A stretch of 64,000 bases of DNA from Geomonas subterranea. Lineage in GTDB: Bacteria > Desulfobacterota > Desulfuromonadia > Geobacterales > Geobacteraceae. The translations under genes and the position numbers were made by a program. The stretch is from NCBI RefSeq assembly GCF_019063845.1, contig NZ_CP077683.1:4332501-4396500 (forward strand), in the 5' to 3' direction. The notes under the pieces are model-generated. The model was given only the letters and a program-made list of their open reading frames with translations. It did not search any database and had not been told where the DNA came from. Every line of letters begins with the position of its first letter. Within the stretch, counting starts at the first letter, position 1. Shown here one piece after another: positions 8,372 to 15,629 of this stretch.

Positions 8372-8559
8372 TGCCACTCCTGTTATCTCATACATAGATC
8401 TTGCCAACCGATGGTCGCGCGGGATTTTTCCGGAAATCGTGTGGAAGCGAAGGGAATGGTTCCACGCAGTCACAGTCTCATTTGACAGCAGTGATGACGG
8501 CGCGAACTATAACTCCGAATCAGGATAGGGTCAACCTGAAGACAAAGAGACAGCCACTC

Positions 8560-9237
8560 TCACGGCAACTCCAGCTTGTATCCGAAACCGCGCACCGTTT
8601 TTATCAGGTCGCCTGCCTCCCCCATTTTTGTGCGCAATCGGGTTATGTGGGTGTCCACTGTTCTGCTGTCGTCAACGAAATGGTAGCCCCACACGTCGCG
8701 CAGCAGGGACTCCCGGCTCTGCACCCTGCCGGTCCGATGCGCGAGGGTCTGCAGGAGTTTGAACTCGGTCCCGGTGACGGAGACCTCCTGGCCGTTGACC
8801 CTTACCTGGTGACGTTCGGCATCGATGGTGACCGCTCCAAGCTCGATGGGTGAACGGGAAGATTCCGTGCGGTTGCCCCGGATCACCGCTTTAACGCGCA
8901 GCATCAGTTCCCTGGTCGAGAAGGGTTTGACGACGTAATCGTCCACTCCCACCTCGAAACCGACAACCTTGTCGATCTCCTCTCCCTTAGCGGTCAGCAT
9001 GATCACCGGAATCCGGGATGTTCTGTCCGATCTTTTCAGGTTTCTGCAAACCTTGGTGCCAGGCATGCCGGGGAGCATGAGATCCAAAAGGACGAGGTCG
9101 GGCTGACAGTGGAGGGCGCTTGAGAGGCCCTCAGCGCCGTCGTGACTTACCAGCGTCCTGTAACCCTCCCGTTCCAGGTTGAACGCCAGCAGTTCCGCGA
9201 GATCCCGCTCGTCTTCGATGATCAGTATCTTCTGCAT
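8560..9237 (-). CDS. phoB: PhoB-like response regulator (OmpR family)
   Basis: Two-domain response regulator of 225 residues. The receiver domain (1-118) has the acidic pocket E8/D9, phospho-acceptor D52 (LLDLMLPG), T82 and K104 (VVKPF). A winged-helix DNA-binding domain follows (about 130-225, ending TVRGFGYKLE). It lies 82 bp downstream of pstS in the same orientation, with a hairpin between them, so the pair is probably one operon controlled by phosphate. No histidine kinase gene is adjacent, so the cognate PhoR must be elsewhere. The PhoB name rests on similarity plus the pstS neighbour. Another OmpR-family regulator is the alternative. Confidence 0.85.
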   Translation of the reverse strand: MQKILIIEDERDLAELLAFNLEREGYRTLVSHDGAEGLSSALHCQPDLVLLDLMLPGMPGTKVCRNLKRSDRTSRIPVIMLTAKGEEIDKVVGFEVGVDDYVVKPFSTRELMLRVKAVIRGNRTESSRSPIELGAVTIDAERHQVRVNGQEVSVTGTEFKLLQTLAHRTGRVQSRESLLRDVWGYHFVDDSRTVDTHITRLRTKMGEAGDLIKTVRGFGYKLELP

Positions 9238-9262
9238 TAAGATATCCTCTGCTACCTGCCGA

Positions 9263-9294
9263 CGCGGCGCCCCACCTTGTGGCGGGGCGCCGCG
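9263..9294 (-). promoter_or_regulatory. Intercistronic hairpin between pstS and phoB
   Basis: Perfect 11-bp GC-only stem (CGCGGCGCCCC and complement) with a 10-nt loop. No T tract follows on the minus strand, so it looks like an mRNA-stabilising or partial-termination hairpin rather than a full terminator. Confidence 0.6.
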
Positions 9295-9319
9295 CTTATC
9301 ACTCGAGTGGTTGGCGAAG

Positions 9320-10372
9320 CTACTGCGATACCCTGATGCTCATGATTGTTTTTTCGACCCGGCTGGCCCAGGTATCCGGAAGCGGGGTGTAGTGCAGCGT
9401 GGAGGTCATCTTCTCGGCCTTTTTCAACTGCCAGGTGAGGAAATCGACCAGCTTCCTCCCCTTGACCGGGTCACTCTGGTCCCGGTACACCAAAAGCCAG
9501 GTGAGCCCGACAATAGGATAGGCATCTTTTCCGGGTTGGTTCACCAGCGACAGGCGGTAGTCCGGTTCGGCTTCATCCTTTACCTTGAGCCCTTTCATGC
9601 CTTGCACGGCTGCGGCCCTCGTAGACAGCATGGTCGGCTTTACGAACCTTCCCGCCTTGTTTTTCAGTGCGGCCGTGTCCAGCTCGTTCTCCAGCGCGTA
9701 GGCGATCTCCACGTAGCCGATGCTGTAGGGGACTTCCCTGATCTTCTTGACCATCGCGGTGCTCCCTTTTGCTCCGATTCCCGCGGGCCAGGATACAGCC
9801 GTTCCCCTGCCGACCGTGGTTGCCCAGGATGTGTCTGCCGAGCTCAGGTAGTCAGAGAAGATGCTGGTAGTCCCGCTCGCGTCGGAGCGATGCACGACAA
9901 CGATCTCATTGGCAGGCAGCCTGAGCTGCCGGTTCTCCCTGGCGATGAGCGGGTCGTTCCATCTGGTGATCTTGCCGAGGTAGATCCCGGCCAGTGCCTT
10001 GGGCGTGAGCTTAATGCCGGTCCCGACCCCGGGGATATAGTAGGTCACGGCGACGGCGCCCATGACGGTGGGAATATGCAGTAACGTGCCGGGAGCGTCC
10101 TTCAGTTCCTTGTCCGAGAGGAACTTGTCAGAGGCACCGAAGTCGACTTCGCGGGCGAGGATCTTTCTGATTCCCTCGCCGCTCCCCTGTGCCTCGTAGC
10201 TGAAGCTGACAGTTGGGTCTTCGGCCTGGTAGTCCCTGAACCACTTGCTGTAGAGCGGGTGCGGGAAGGTCGCGCCGGCACCGGTGAGCGCCGTTTCGGC
10301 GAGCGCGGAGCCGGTAAGCACCGGAAAGATCAGGGTAACGGCGAGGATGGCAGTGAACAGCTTCTTCAACAT
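9320..10372 (-). CDS. pstS: Phosphate ABC transporter substrate-binding protein PstS
   Basis: Periplasmic phosphate-binding protein of 350 residues, the normal PstS length. Signal peptide about 1-25 (ending ALAE). The mature N-terminus has LTGAGATFPHPLYSKWF, the PstS signature. It also has YEAQGSGEGIRKI (about 59-71), VDFGASD (about 76-82), and the phosphate-binding VHRSDASGTTSIFSDYL region (about 158-174). The ATG is preceded by GGAGACTGCAAATC. A small zinc-ribbon gene lies 38 bp upstream and phoB downstream. The permease and ATPase genes (pstC, pstA, pstB) are absent, so it must feed a transporter encoded elsewhere. Confidence 0.95.
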   Translation of the reverse strand: MLKKLFTAILAVTLIFPVLTGSALAETALTGAGATFPHPLYSKWFRDYQAEDPTVSFSYEAQGSGEGIRKILAREVDFGASDKFLSDKELKDAPGTLLHIPTVMGAVAVTYYIPGVGTGIKLTPKALAGIYLGKITRWNDPLIARENRQLRLPANEIVVVHRSDASGTTSIFSDYLSSADTSWATTVGRGTAVSWPAGIGAKGSTAMVKKIREVPYSIGYVEIAYALENELDTAALKNKAGRFVKPTMLSTRAAAVQGMKGLKVKDEAEPDYRLSLVNQPGKDAYPIVGLTWLLVYRDQSDPVKGRKLVDFLTWQLKKAEKMTSTLHYTPLPDTWASRVEKTIMSIRVSQ

Positions 10373-10410
10373 GATTTGCAGTCTCCTTTATTTCGTTTTT
10401 GCCTGGGGAT

Positions 10411-10611
10411 TTATACCTGCTGCAACAGCTGGTACTGCCATTGCTGCGCTGTCCCTCTTGACGGCCTCTCTTTTCCGTTGGCCGAGAAAGTTTTGTGACA
10501 CGCGGCACAGCAGACCTCCTTTTCCTTGGCTCTTGTCCAAGGTGTCACGTTCTTCGTATCGCACCAGTCGCAGTACCAGATATAACTGTCTCCCACTGCC
10601 ATAAGCTCCAT
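10411..10611 (-). CDS. Small zinc-ribbon protein in the pstS operon
   Basis: A 66-residue protein starting at the ATG behind GAGGAGACGATC. The in-frame ATG at 10650 overlaps the predicted -10 region and has no ribosome-binding site. Four to five cysteines in CDWC and CCAAC (about residues 14-17 and 33-37) form a compact zinc ribbon. It ends with a Gln-rich tail. It is the first gene after the candidate Pho box, so it is likely expressed under phosphate limitation together with pstS and phoB. The function is unknown. Confidence 0.7.
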   Translation of the reverse strand: MELMAVGDSYIWYCDWCDTKNVTPWTRAKEKEVCCAACHKTFSANGKERPSRGTAQQWQYQLLQQV

Positions 10612-10664
10612 GATCGTCTCCTCTTTCTTGTCATCTTTTTTTGCGCCCATGTTAACGCGCGGAT

Positions 10665-10682
10665 GTTGCAGTTGTGTTGCAA
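10665..10682 (-). promoter_or_regulatory. Candidate Pho box
   Basis: On the minus strand two 7-bp direct repeats, TTGCAAC and CTGCAAC, are separated by 4 bp, giving the 11-bp period typical of PhoB sites. Nine bases further on, TTAACA could serve as the -10 element. It sits about 55 bases upstream of the zinc-ribbon/pstS/phoB operon. The sequence differs from the E. coli CTGTCAT consensus, so the call rests on architecture and context. Confidence 0.5.
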
Positions 10683-10747
10683 TCAGGTGAAATGAAACCT
10701 AAGAACGGATAACGCAATGTGAACGGAACCCGTCCGGCGACTGTTGA

Positions 10748-10776
10748 TTGACAGGGGATTTCTCTTTGGAGATAAT
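10748..10776 (+). promoter_or_regulatory. Sigma70 promoter
   Basis: TTGACA, a 17-bp spacer and GATAAT. It reads towards the membrane protein that starts about 48 bases downstream. Confidence 0.7.
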
Positions 10777-10823
10777 TCGTAAACCGGGATCCCCGGGCCG
10801 TTGCCGAGCAGCAGGAGGGAGCC

Positions 10824-11219
10824 ATGCGCGAACGTGACTACTACCAGTACGATGAAGAAGATCCGTGGGAAGGGGTACGGCTGACCAAGGAAGCGATCCG
10901 GGCGCGGGCGACGCTTATCTTTTACACCGCGCTTGTGAGTGCCCCCTATGTCGCTCTGGTGGCGCTCGGTGGCCACCTGAGCGGGCTTATGTACCATGAG
11001 GTACTGGGCGTTGCCTGCTACAACGCCATGATTTCAGCCATCTTCTTTTTCGATACGCTCAGGAACGCGGCCCATGACTGTTTCGAGAGGGCGCAGGCCG
11101 AGGGGCTGGTGACCTGCAGGGAAGGGATACCGGTGATCGACCCGAGTTATCCGCACCGCCGCCTGGCCCGGCTCGCCTTCGCTATCCGGGGGCGGGTGGT
11201 GCGCGTCGTGCAAAAGTGA
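10824..11219 (+). CDS. Small inner-membrane protein, unknown function
   Basis: A 131-residue protein with an acidic, Tyr-rich N-terminus (DYYQYDEEDPW) and two hydrophobic segments (about 31-52 and 57-77), followed by a basic C-terminal domain. The ATG is behind GGAGGGAGCC. It has a near-consensus promoter upstream and its own terminator downstream, so it is a single-gene unit. It is divergent from the phosphate operon. No family is recognised. Confidence 0.7.
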   Translation: MRERDYYQYDEEDPWEGVRLTKEAIRARATLIFYTALVSAPYVALVALGGHLSGLMYHEVLGVACYNAMISAIFFFDTLRNAAHDCFERAQAEGLVTCREGIPVIDPSYPHRRLARLAFAIRGRVVRVVQK

Positions 11220-11246
11220 TCGCCCAGTAAAGATGTTGCGGAATGC

Positions 11247-11277
11247 AAAAAGGCCAGTCGCAGAGACTGGCCTTTTT
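11247..11277 (+). terminator. Rho-independent terminator, likely bidirectional
   Basis: Perfect 13-bp stem AAAAAGGCCAGTC and complement with a 5-nt loop, ending TTTTT. It lies between convergent genes. Confidence 0.9.
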
Positions 11278-11299
11278 GGTTCTGGAAGGCGTACGAGGA

Positions 11300-11440
11300 T
11301 TATCGCCCGGAGGACTTCTCGATTTCCCTCCCACCGCTTTGCATGTCTTCGCCGACTCCCTTGACGGTGTGGCAGCCAGCGAGAGCCAGGATGCAGGTCA
11401 GCGTTGTAAGGATGACTGCGGCAGCGATTTTACGTTTCAT
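11300..11440 (-). CDS. Entericidin-like small lipoprotein
   Basis: A 46-residue protein with GGAGGCCGAC before the ATG. Residues 1-22 form a lipoprotein signal with lipobox LALAGC (Cys at 23). The mature part reads CHTVKGVGEDMQSGGREIEK, matching the entericidin A/B family pattern T.[KR]G.G.D....G..I. Entericidins are tiny membrane lipoproteins linked in enterobacteria to programmed lysis or stress. In deltaproteobacteria they are widespread but uncharacterised. No second ecn copy is adjacent, so there is no obvious antidote partner. Confidence 0.85.
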   Translation of the reverse strand: MKRKIAAAVILTTLTCILALAGCHTVKGVGEDMQSGGREIEKSSGR

Positions 11441-12162
11441 GTCGGCCTCCTCTCCTGTTTTGTAAAACCTGGGTATTGTGTGAGTCGTCTAATGTTACCA
11501 CGCTGCCTGATGATCGCAAATTTCCACCATCGGATATAACTTCCTGTGAGTGCATTAAATTTCAACTGCATCCGGGTTAATCCGGAGGACCTTGAAGTTG
11601 AATTCTGCCCTTTTGCATTTGAAATAATGACGGTCCTGCCAAGGACGAAGTGACGTCGCCGAAAGTCGCAGCGGCCCAAGGTAAACCGAACGATACCGTG
11701 GTCAAAATAACTAAGACCACATATAAAATAAAGCGGGGCGTATTTAATTTGAATGTGGTTGCGTCTAATTTAAAGGGCGTCCCTCATTAGTAATGGGGCC
11801 ACTCCACGGGCCAAAATGGGGGGGCTTGGTACTTCATGATGACCCGAAAGGAGAAAAATGAAGGGCGAGTAAGGTCCGGAATGGGGGCTGTCGTTTCAAA
11901 AAAGGGGTAAGCCGCGTGAGTGACGTCCCGCCTCGGCGGAGCCAGTGCAAGCCATTCCATGGGTGCGTCCGGGTTTCGGCATTAGCGGACCGTGTTTATT
12001 TGAATCGTGCCCATATATTAGAAATAGCATACCTGCTTATTTTGAAAAACCCCTTACATTAGTAGAGCAGGCCATCGTTTATTTTGAGCATGGTTCGGAG
12101 AGAGCTGAGAGCTGAGAGCTGAGAGTGGGGGCTTTGCATTCGTGAGGCCGAACCATGAACGG
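11441..12162. other. Gene-free region
   Basis: About 720 bp with no supported gene on either strand. It is visibly more AT-rich than the flanks. It contains a GTGGTC/GACCAC hairpin (11698-11720), a CCGG-GTTAAT-CCGG palindrome near 11573, and a 7-bp tandem repeat GAGAGCT (three full units plus part, 12100-12125). Short frames present lack ribosome-binding sites and family features. Confidence 0.6.
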
Positions 12163-12193
12163 AAAAAACCCCGGCGGAGGGTCCGTCCGGGGT
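12163..12193 (-). terminator. Rho-independent terminator
   Basis: Minus-strand stem ACCCCGG/CCGGGGT with a 17-nt loop that could extend the pairing, followed by six T. It lies 66 bases beyond the stop of the hypothetical gene at 12260. Confidence 0.75.
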
Positions 12194-12259
12194 CTCGGGG
12201 CGAGGAAGGGGCTGTAGAGGTTGGTGGGGAAGAGGCGGCGAGCGCTACGGAGCCGGCCT

Positions 12260-12637
12260 TTACGGTTGAGCCTGCTTTGCAGTCCTGTGGGCTTTCTTCC
12301 TGGTCTTGTAGATAACGACGCCAGAATTGAGCAGGGCCTTCACATCGTTTTCGTCTGCCATCACCGTAGCGTAGCGCAAGATTTTCTGGATGCGCGCGCT
12401 GAGGTTCTCGCGGGCGGCCTTCCGGGCTGCGATGTGCAGCCGGTTTCCGGTGCGTCCGCCCTCGTACATTTGCCGGAACCAGTCCGCCTCGCTTAGCAGC
12501 ACGCTCTGTGAGCCGAACTTGTGTTCCGGCCATCCGTTCTTGAAGATTTCCAGGGTGAACAGGACGGGGAAGAAGATGTTGACGTTTGCCAAGTAGGTGG
12601 GATCGGGGCCGGTTGATTTGAATGTGTACTCGTCCAT
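12260..12637 (-). CDS. Hypothetical protein, possibly C-terminally shortened
   Basis: A 125-residue soluble protein with GGAGGTAAGCC before the ATG. It has no signal peptide, and the middle is helical and basic (RLHIAARKAARENLSARIQK, about 67-86). The end is a Lys/Arg-rich stretch (VIYKTRKKAHRTAKQAQP) that resembles a linker rather than a folded C-terminus. This makes me suspect that longer relatives continue with a second domain, although I cannot verify this here. Monocistronic with terminator. Confidence 0.65.
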   Translation of the reverse strand: MDEYTFKSTGPDPTYLANVNIFFPVLFTLEIFKNGWPEHKFGSQSVLLSEADWFRQMYEGGRTGNRLHIAARKAARENLSARIQKILRYATVMADENDVKALLNSGVVIYKTRKKAHRTAKQAQP

Positions 12638-13000
12638 GGCTTACCTCCGTGTCTTGGTTTGGTTGAACTCCTGTACGGGATGGTTCACCGAACGTGCCAA
12701 ATCGGCCATGGATTCAAAAAATTGTTAATTTGATGTTGTTAACGATTGTTATGGTCTTGGGGCACGCATCAACTGAAAGCCGCTTTCAAATTCGTCTGTA
12801 CCGCGCCCGCACACCATTTCGCTAAACCAACCGGTAACCGCTTGGTTTGATTGGTTGTTTCTAATATTGAACAGGCCGGTCAAAACTTGAACTTCGGAGA
12901 AGGATCCGGGAGGGGCGAGTGGGGACACAAGAGCTTTAAAAAGATCAAGGGGGTTCAGCGCTGAGCTGCAACCCCTTGTTTTGTTAGTTAATTAATCGCC
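12638..13000. other. Intergenic region
   Basis: About 360 bp, AT-rich. It probably holds the promoter of the hypothetical gene (minus strand) and, near its right end, the terminator of the glycine-zipper gene. No ORF or RNA gene was recognised. Confidence 0.5.
12949..12974 (-). terminator. Possible terminator of the glycine-zipper lipoprotein gene
   Basis: GGGGTT-CAGC pairs with GCTG-C-AACCCC with a one-base bulge. The minus strand then has a broken T-rich run. A weak candidate. Confidence 0.4.
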
Positions 13001-13246
13001 TCAACGACGTTGGTAATGGCGTCCGGCGCCGGGGTCTCCCAGTATATAGCCGGTCAGTGCGCCCGCCGCACCGCCAAGTATTGCACCTACTGCGGGGCTT
13101 CCGCCGGAAAGCCCACCGATCAGGGCCCCGCCGCCGGCGCCTATTGCGCCTCCGCTAAGGGTACTTTGTTGCTGGCGCGACATCCCCACACATCCAAAGC
13201 TAAGCGCTGCCAGCAGCACGACTGCCAGATATCTTAAAGCTCTCAT
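13001..13246 (-). CDS. Glycine-zipper lipoprotein
   Basis: An 81-residue protein. Lipobox LSFGC puts the lipidated Cys at 19. The mature part is a glycine-zipper hairpin (GGAIGAGGGALIGGLSGG, then GAILGGAAGALTGYILG), the pattern of the YMGG/Rick-17kDa and OmpA-like 2TM glycine-zipper families, which form membrane-embedded assemblies. The ATG is behind AAGGAGGCAGCGC. It follows the secreted protein upstream by 20 bp, so the two are co-transcribed. Confidence 0.8.
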   Translation of the reverse strand: MRALRYLAVVLLAALSFGCVGMSRQQQSTLSGGAIGAGGGALIGGLSGGSPAVGAILGGAAGALTGYILGDPGAGRHYQRR

Positions 13247-13266
13247 GCGCTGCCTCCTTGCCAGGC

Positions 13267-13725
13267 CTACGGTCCGTCCGGACCGGCGAATGGCCGGTCG
13301 GCGATGCCCACTTTCAACTTAGGTTTGACGATCTGTGTCCAGATTACCCGCATGACGGGGAGGTCAAGGTCGTCCGGATAGTTGCGATAGTAGCCGTCGA
13401 TGTCCTGAATGATTGCTTCCATCGGGACTCCCCGAAGTCCCTCGGCGAGCTTTGCTGCAAACCCCTGCCTTTTCAACTCGGGGTGGCGTTGTATCACGTT
13501 CTCCTCGATGGTCACCACGTGTCCGATCCCCCAGATGAAGGTGATCTTTGCATCAGGCTGGAGGGTTTGCCACGTTTCCCCCGTGAGCACCGGCATCTCT
13601 TTCAACTCCTTGGTGAGATCGCCCGTCGGGTTGTCGTCAGCCGCAAGTGCGGGTGTCATGTCTGAAAGCGTTGCGACCAGCGATAGGACACAGAGAAAGC
13701 GGAGTACTGTCTTAAATACGTTCAT
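13267..13725 (-). CDS. Secreted hypothetical protein
   Basis: A 152-residue protein. The start is the ATG with GGAGGTGGGAC upstream, 15 bases inside the longest frame. Signal peptide about 1-29 (ending PALAA). The mature region reads as a compact helical domain (TFIWGIGHVVTIEENVIQRH; DIDGYYRNYPDDLDLPVMRVIW). It resembles uncharacterised periplasmic proteins seen in aquatic anaerobes. First gene of a two-gene unit with the glycine-zipper lipoprotein. Confidence 0.7.
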   Translation of the reverse strand: MNVFKTVLRFLCVLSLVATLSDMTPALAADDNPTGDLTKELKEMPVLTGETWQTLQPDAKITFIWGIGHVVTIEENVIQRHPELKRQGFAAKLAEGLRGVPMEAIIQDIDGYYRNYPDDLDLPVMRVIWTQIVKPKLKVGIADRPFAGPDGP

Positions 13726-13890
13726 GTCCCACCTCCACACTATTCGTTGTGGTTCCAGATATCATTATATCAAAGCTGCACTTTGACGATCACGGAAATA
13801 AGCTCGGGCGATGGGAAATGAGAGAAGGTGGCAAAGGGATACATACAGGTTTGTGAGTGGAGGGCAGGCGATGAGAGGACAGGCGAAAAC

Positions 13891-13923
13891 AAGAAAGGCC
13901 GATCACAATGATCGGCCTTTCTT
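13891..13923 (-). terminator. Terminator downstream of tRNA-Ser
   Basis: Perfect 15-bp stem AAGAAAGGCCGATCA and complement with a 3-nt loop, four bases beyond the tRNA 3' end on the minus strand. Confidence 0.85.
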
Positions 13924-13927
13924 AAAA

Positions 13928-14015
13928 TGGCGGAGAGATAGGGATTCGAACCCTAGGTACCTTTCGGTACACCTGATTTCGAGTCAGGCACCATCGACCA
14001 CTCGGACATCTCTCC
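13928..14015 (-). tRNA. tRNA-Ser(CGA)
   Basis: An 88-nt class II tRNA including an encoded CCA end. The acceptor stem is GGAGAGA/TCTCTCC and the discriminator base is G. The anticodon loop CTCGAAA lies between CCTGA and TCAGG, so the anticodon is CGA (serine, UCG codons). A long variable arm (GTACCGAAAGGTAC) and a TTCGAAT T-loop are present. A strong terminator follows. Confidence 0.96.
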
Positions 14016-14109
14016 GGATATGCTGGCTTCGGAGGAACCGTGTTCCTCGGAGCAGAAAGATATACCTTATTCGAATGAGAAATTCAAGCCCGTTGTGGCT
14101 TCCCCGGCT

Positions 14110-14370
14110 CTAGTAGCTAAGGCCGGCGTAGAAATCCTGCAGAAACTGCCGCTGTGTCTTGGTCAGAACACCCCTGGTGTCTATCTCTGACAGTATGCGC
14201 CAGATGAGACCCAGTTCGCTGAAAACCCGGAGCACGGCCGTGAGCTTGTGACGCGAATGATCTTCGGATGCTATGGTCCCCTGCAGCAGCTCTTCGGTAT
14301 AGGCCGCCAGCCGGGTTATCTCATGGTGTGTCGCCATGATGGCGTTGGGGGTGATTTCTTCAATTTGCAT
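14110..14370 (-). CDS. Small helical hypothetical protein
   Basis: An 86-residue soluble, mostly helical protein (IMATHHEITRLAAYTEELLQ; LTAVLRVFSELGLIWRILSE) with no cysteines and no signal peptide. A GAGGGGCCC motif precedes the ATG. It lies between tRNA-Ser and tadA, both on the same strand. No family is recognised. Confidence 0.6.
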   Translation of the reverse strand: MQIEEITPNAIMATHHEITRLAAYTEELLQGTIASEDHSRHKLTAVLRVFSELGLIWRILSEIDTRGVLTKTQRQFLQDFYAGLSY

Positions 14371-14458
14371 GGGCCCCTCACAAGCCGAAAAAGAGATTGG
14401 ATGCCATAAATTTTCGGCTCCGAGGGGGAAAAGGTTTAGGGCTTTTTTCTATTTTTTT

Positions 14459-14947
14459 TCAGCTGTTGGAGGACAACCGCTCCTGCTTCTTCTGGGCGCG
14501 CAGCTTCAGGAAAAAGCCGGAGAGCATGGTGGAGGTCTCATCGCCGCGCACGCCGGGGGTGAGAACGACGCTGTGGTTCAGCCGTTTGTCGTCGGAGAAG
14601 TCGAAAAGAGATCCTGCCGCTCCGCCTTTGGGATCATAGCTTCCAAAGACCACGCGGTCCAGGCGCGAAAGGATTATGGCACCCATGCACATGGTGCAGG
14701 GCTCGAGGGTGACGTAGAGGGTGGCGCCGGTGAGGCGCCAACTCGCGAGCTTCTTTGCCGCTTTTCGTATGGCGATCATTTCGGCGTGCGCGGAAGGGTC
14801 CTGTTTGCTTTCGCGCAGGTTGTGCCCCCGCGCGATCACGGCGCCGTCTTTCACTATCACGGCACCGATCGGTACCTCGCCGACAGACTCGGCTTTCCTG
14901 GCCTGCTCGATGGCTTTTCCCATCCAGTAGTGGTCGTCTTTCTTCAT
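14459..14947 (-). CDS. tadA: tRNA-specific adenosine deaminase TadA
   Basis: Zinc enzyme that converts adenosine-34 to inosine in tRNA-Arg(ACG). 162 residues, a typical length. The cytidine/deoxycytidylate-deaminase fold is seen in HAE (H54, catalytic E56) and PCTMC (C84, C87), with GAVIVKDGAVIARGHN at the N-terminus. Its start lies about 80 bp from the end of nikR, and the gap is filled with a GC-rich repeat. Confidence 0.95.
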   Translation of the reverse strand: MKKDDHYWMGKAIEQARKAESVGEVPIGAVIVKDGAVIARGHNLRESKQDPSAHAEMIAIRKAAKKLASWRLTGATLYVTLEPCTMCMGAIILSRLDRVVFGSYDPKGGAAGSLFDFSDDKRLNHSVVLTPGVRGDETSTMLSGFFLKLRAQKKQERLSSNS

Positions 14948-15027
14948 GCTTCCTTCTTTTTCTTTTGTAGCAGGAGGGGAGCTCCCTCACCCCCAACCCC
15001 TCTCCCGGCGGGCGAGGGGAGACAATG

Positions 15028-15447
15028 TCAGTGCAGTCCTTCGCCTGTGGTGGTCATGACGAGTTTGCCGTGCTTGACGCCCTTCACGCCGATCAGTTCG
15101 TCGGCGATGCGGCGGACGTCACGGGCCTTGCCGCGTACCACCAGGACCTCCAGGCAGTTGTGGGCATCGAGATGGACGTGCAGCGCGGAGATGATCTGGT
15201 CGTGGTGGGCGTGCTGGTGCTCGGTGAGCTTGTCCGAGAGATCGCGCACGTGGTGGTTGTAGACCAGGGTGACCGTGCCGACCCCTTCTTTCTCGCCTTC
15301 TTCCCAATCGAGTTCGACCTGGGCGGCGCGGATCAGGTCGCGGATCGCCTCGGAGCGGTTGGCGTAACCTTTCTGTTCGATGAGCCGGTCGAAGCTCTCC
15401 AGCAACTGGTCGTCCATGGAAATGCCGAATCTTACTGTCTCGCCCAT
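15028..15447 (-). CDS. nikR: Nickel-responsive regulator NikR
   Basis: Ribbon-helix-helix repressor of 139 residues. The N-terminal RHH domain ([18 protein letters not shown]...) is followed by a C-terminal ACT-like metal-binding domain. The four high-affinity nickel ligands can be placed at H79, H90, H92 and C98, the same spacing as H76/H87/H89/C95 of the E. coli protein. No nickel transporter is adjacent, so its targets are elsewhere. GGAGAGCC precedes the ATG. Confidence 0.95.
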
Positions 15448-15511
15448 GCATGGCTCTCCTTGAGAAAAAGTGCCTTACTATACGTGAAAGACAAAGGAGA
15501 GTCAAAACCCG

Positions 15512-15616
15512 CCTCACGCAAAGCCGCCAAGGCGCAAAAAGGTAAGGCGCGAAGACGACACGTACACCTTTGGGTGACTTTGTCTTTCTTCGCGCCTTTG
15601 CGGCTTTACGTGAAAA
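15512..15616. repeat. Palindromic CGCAAAG-type intergenic repeat
   Basis: A left arm TCACGCAAAGCCGCCAAGGC is mirrored by a right arm GCGCCTTTGCGGCTTTACGTGA around a central segment. Related copies occur near 20965, 29107 and 33656. Confidence 0.75.
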
Positions 15617-15629
15617 AGCCTTTGTTTGA

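Noticed and set aside
12054-12533. 159-codon open frame
   Set aside because: It is in a different frame of the hypothetical gene at 12260, runs through its terminator and ends in a tandem repeat.
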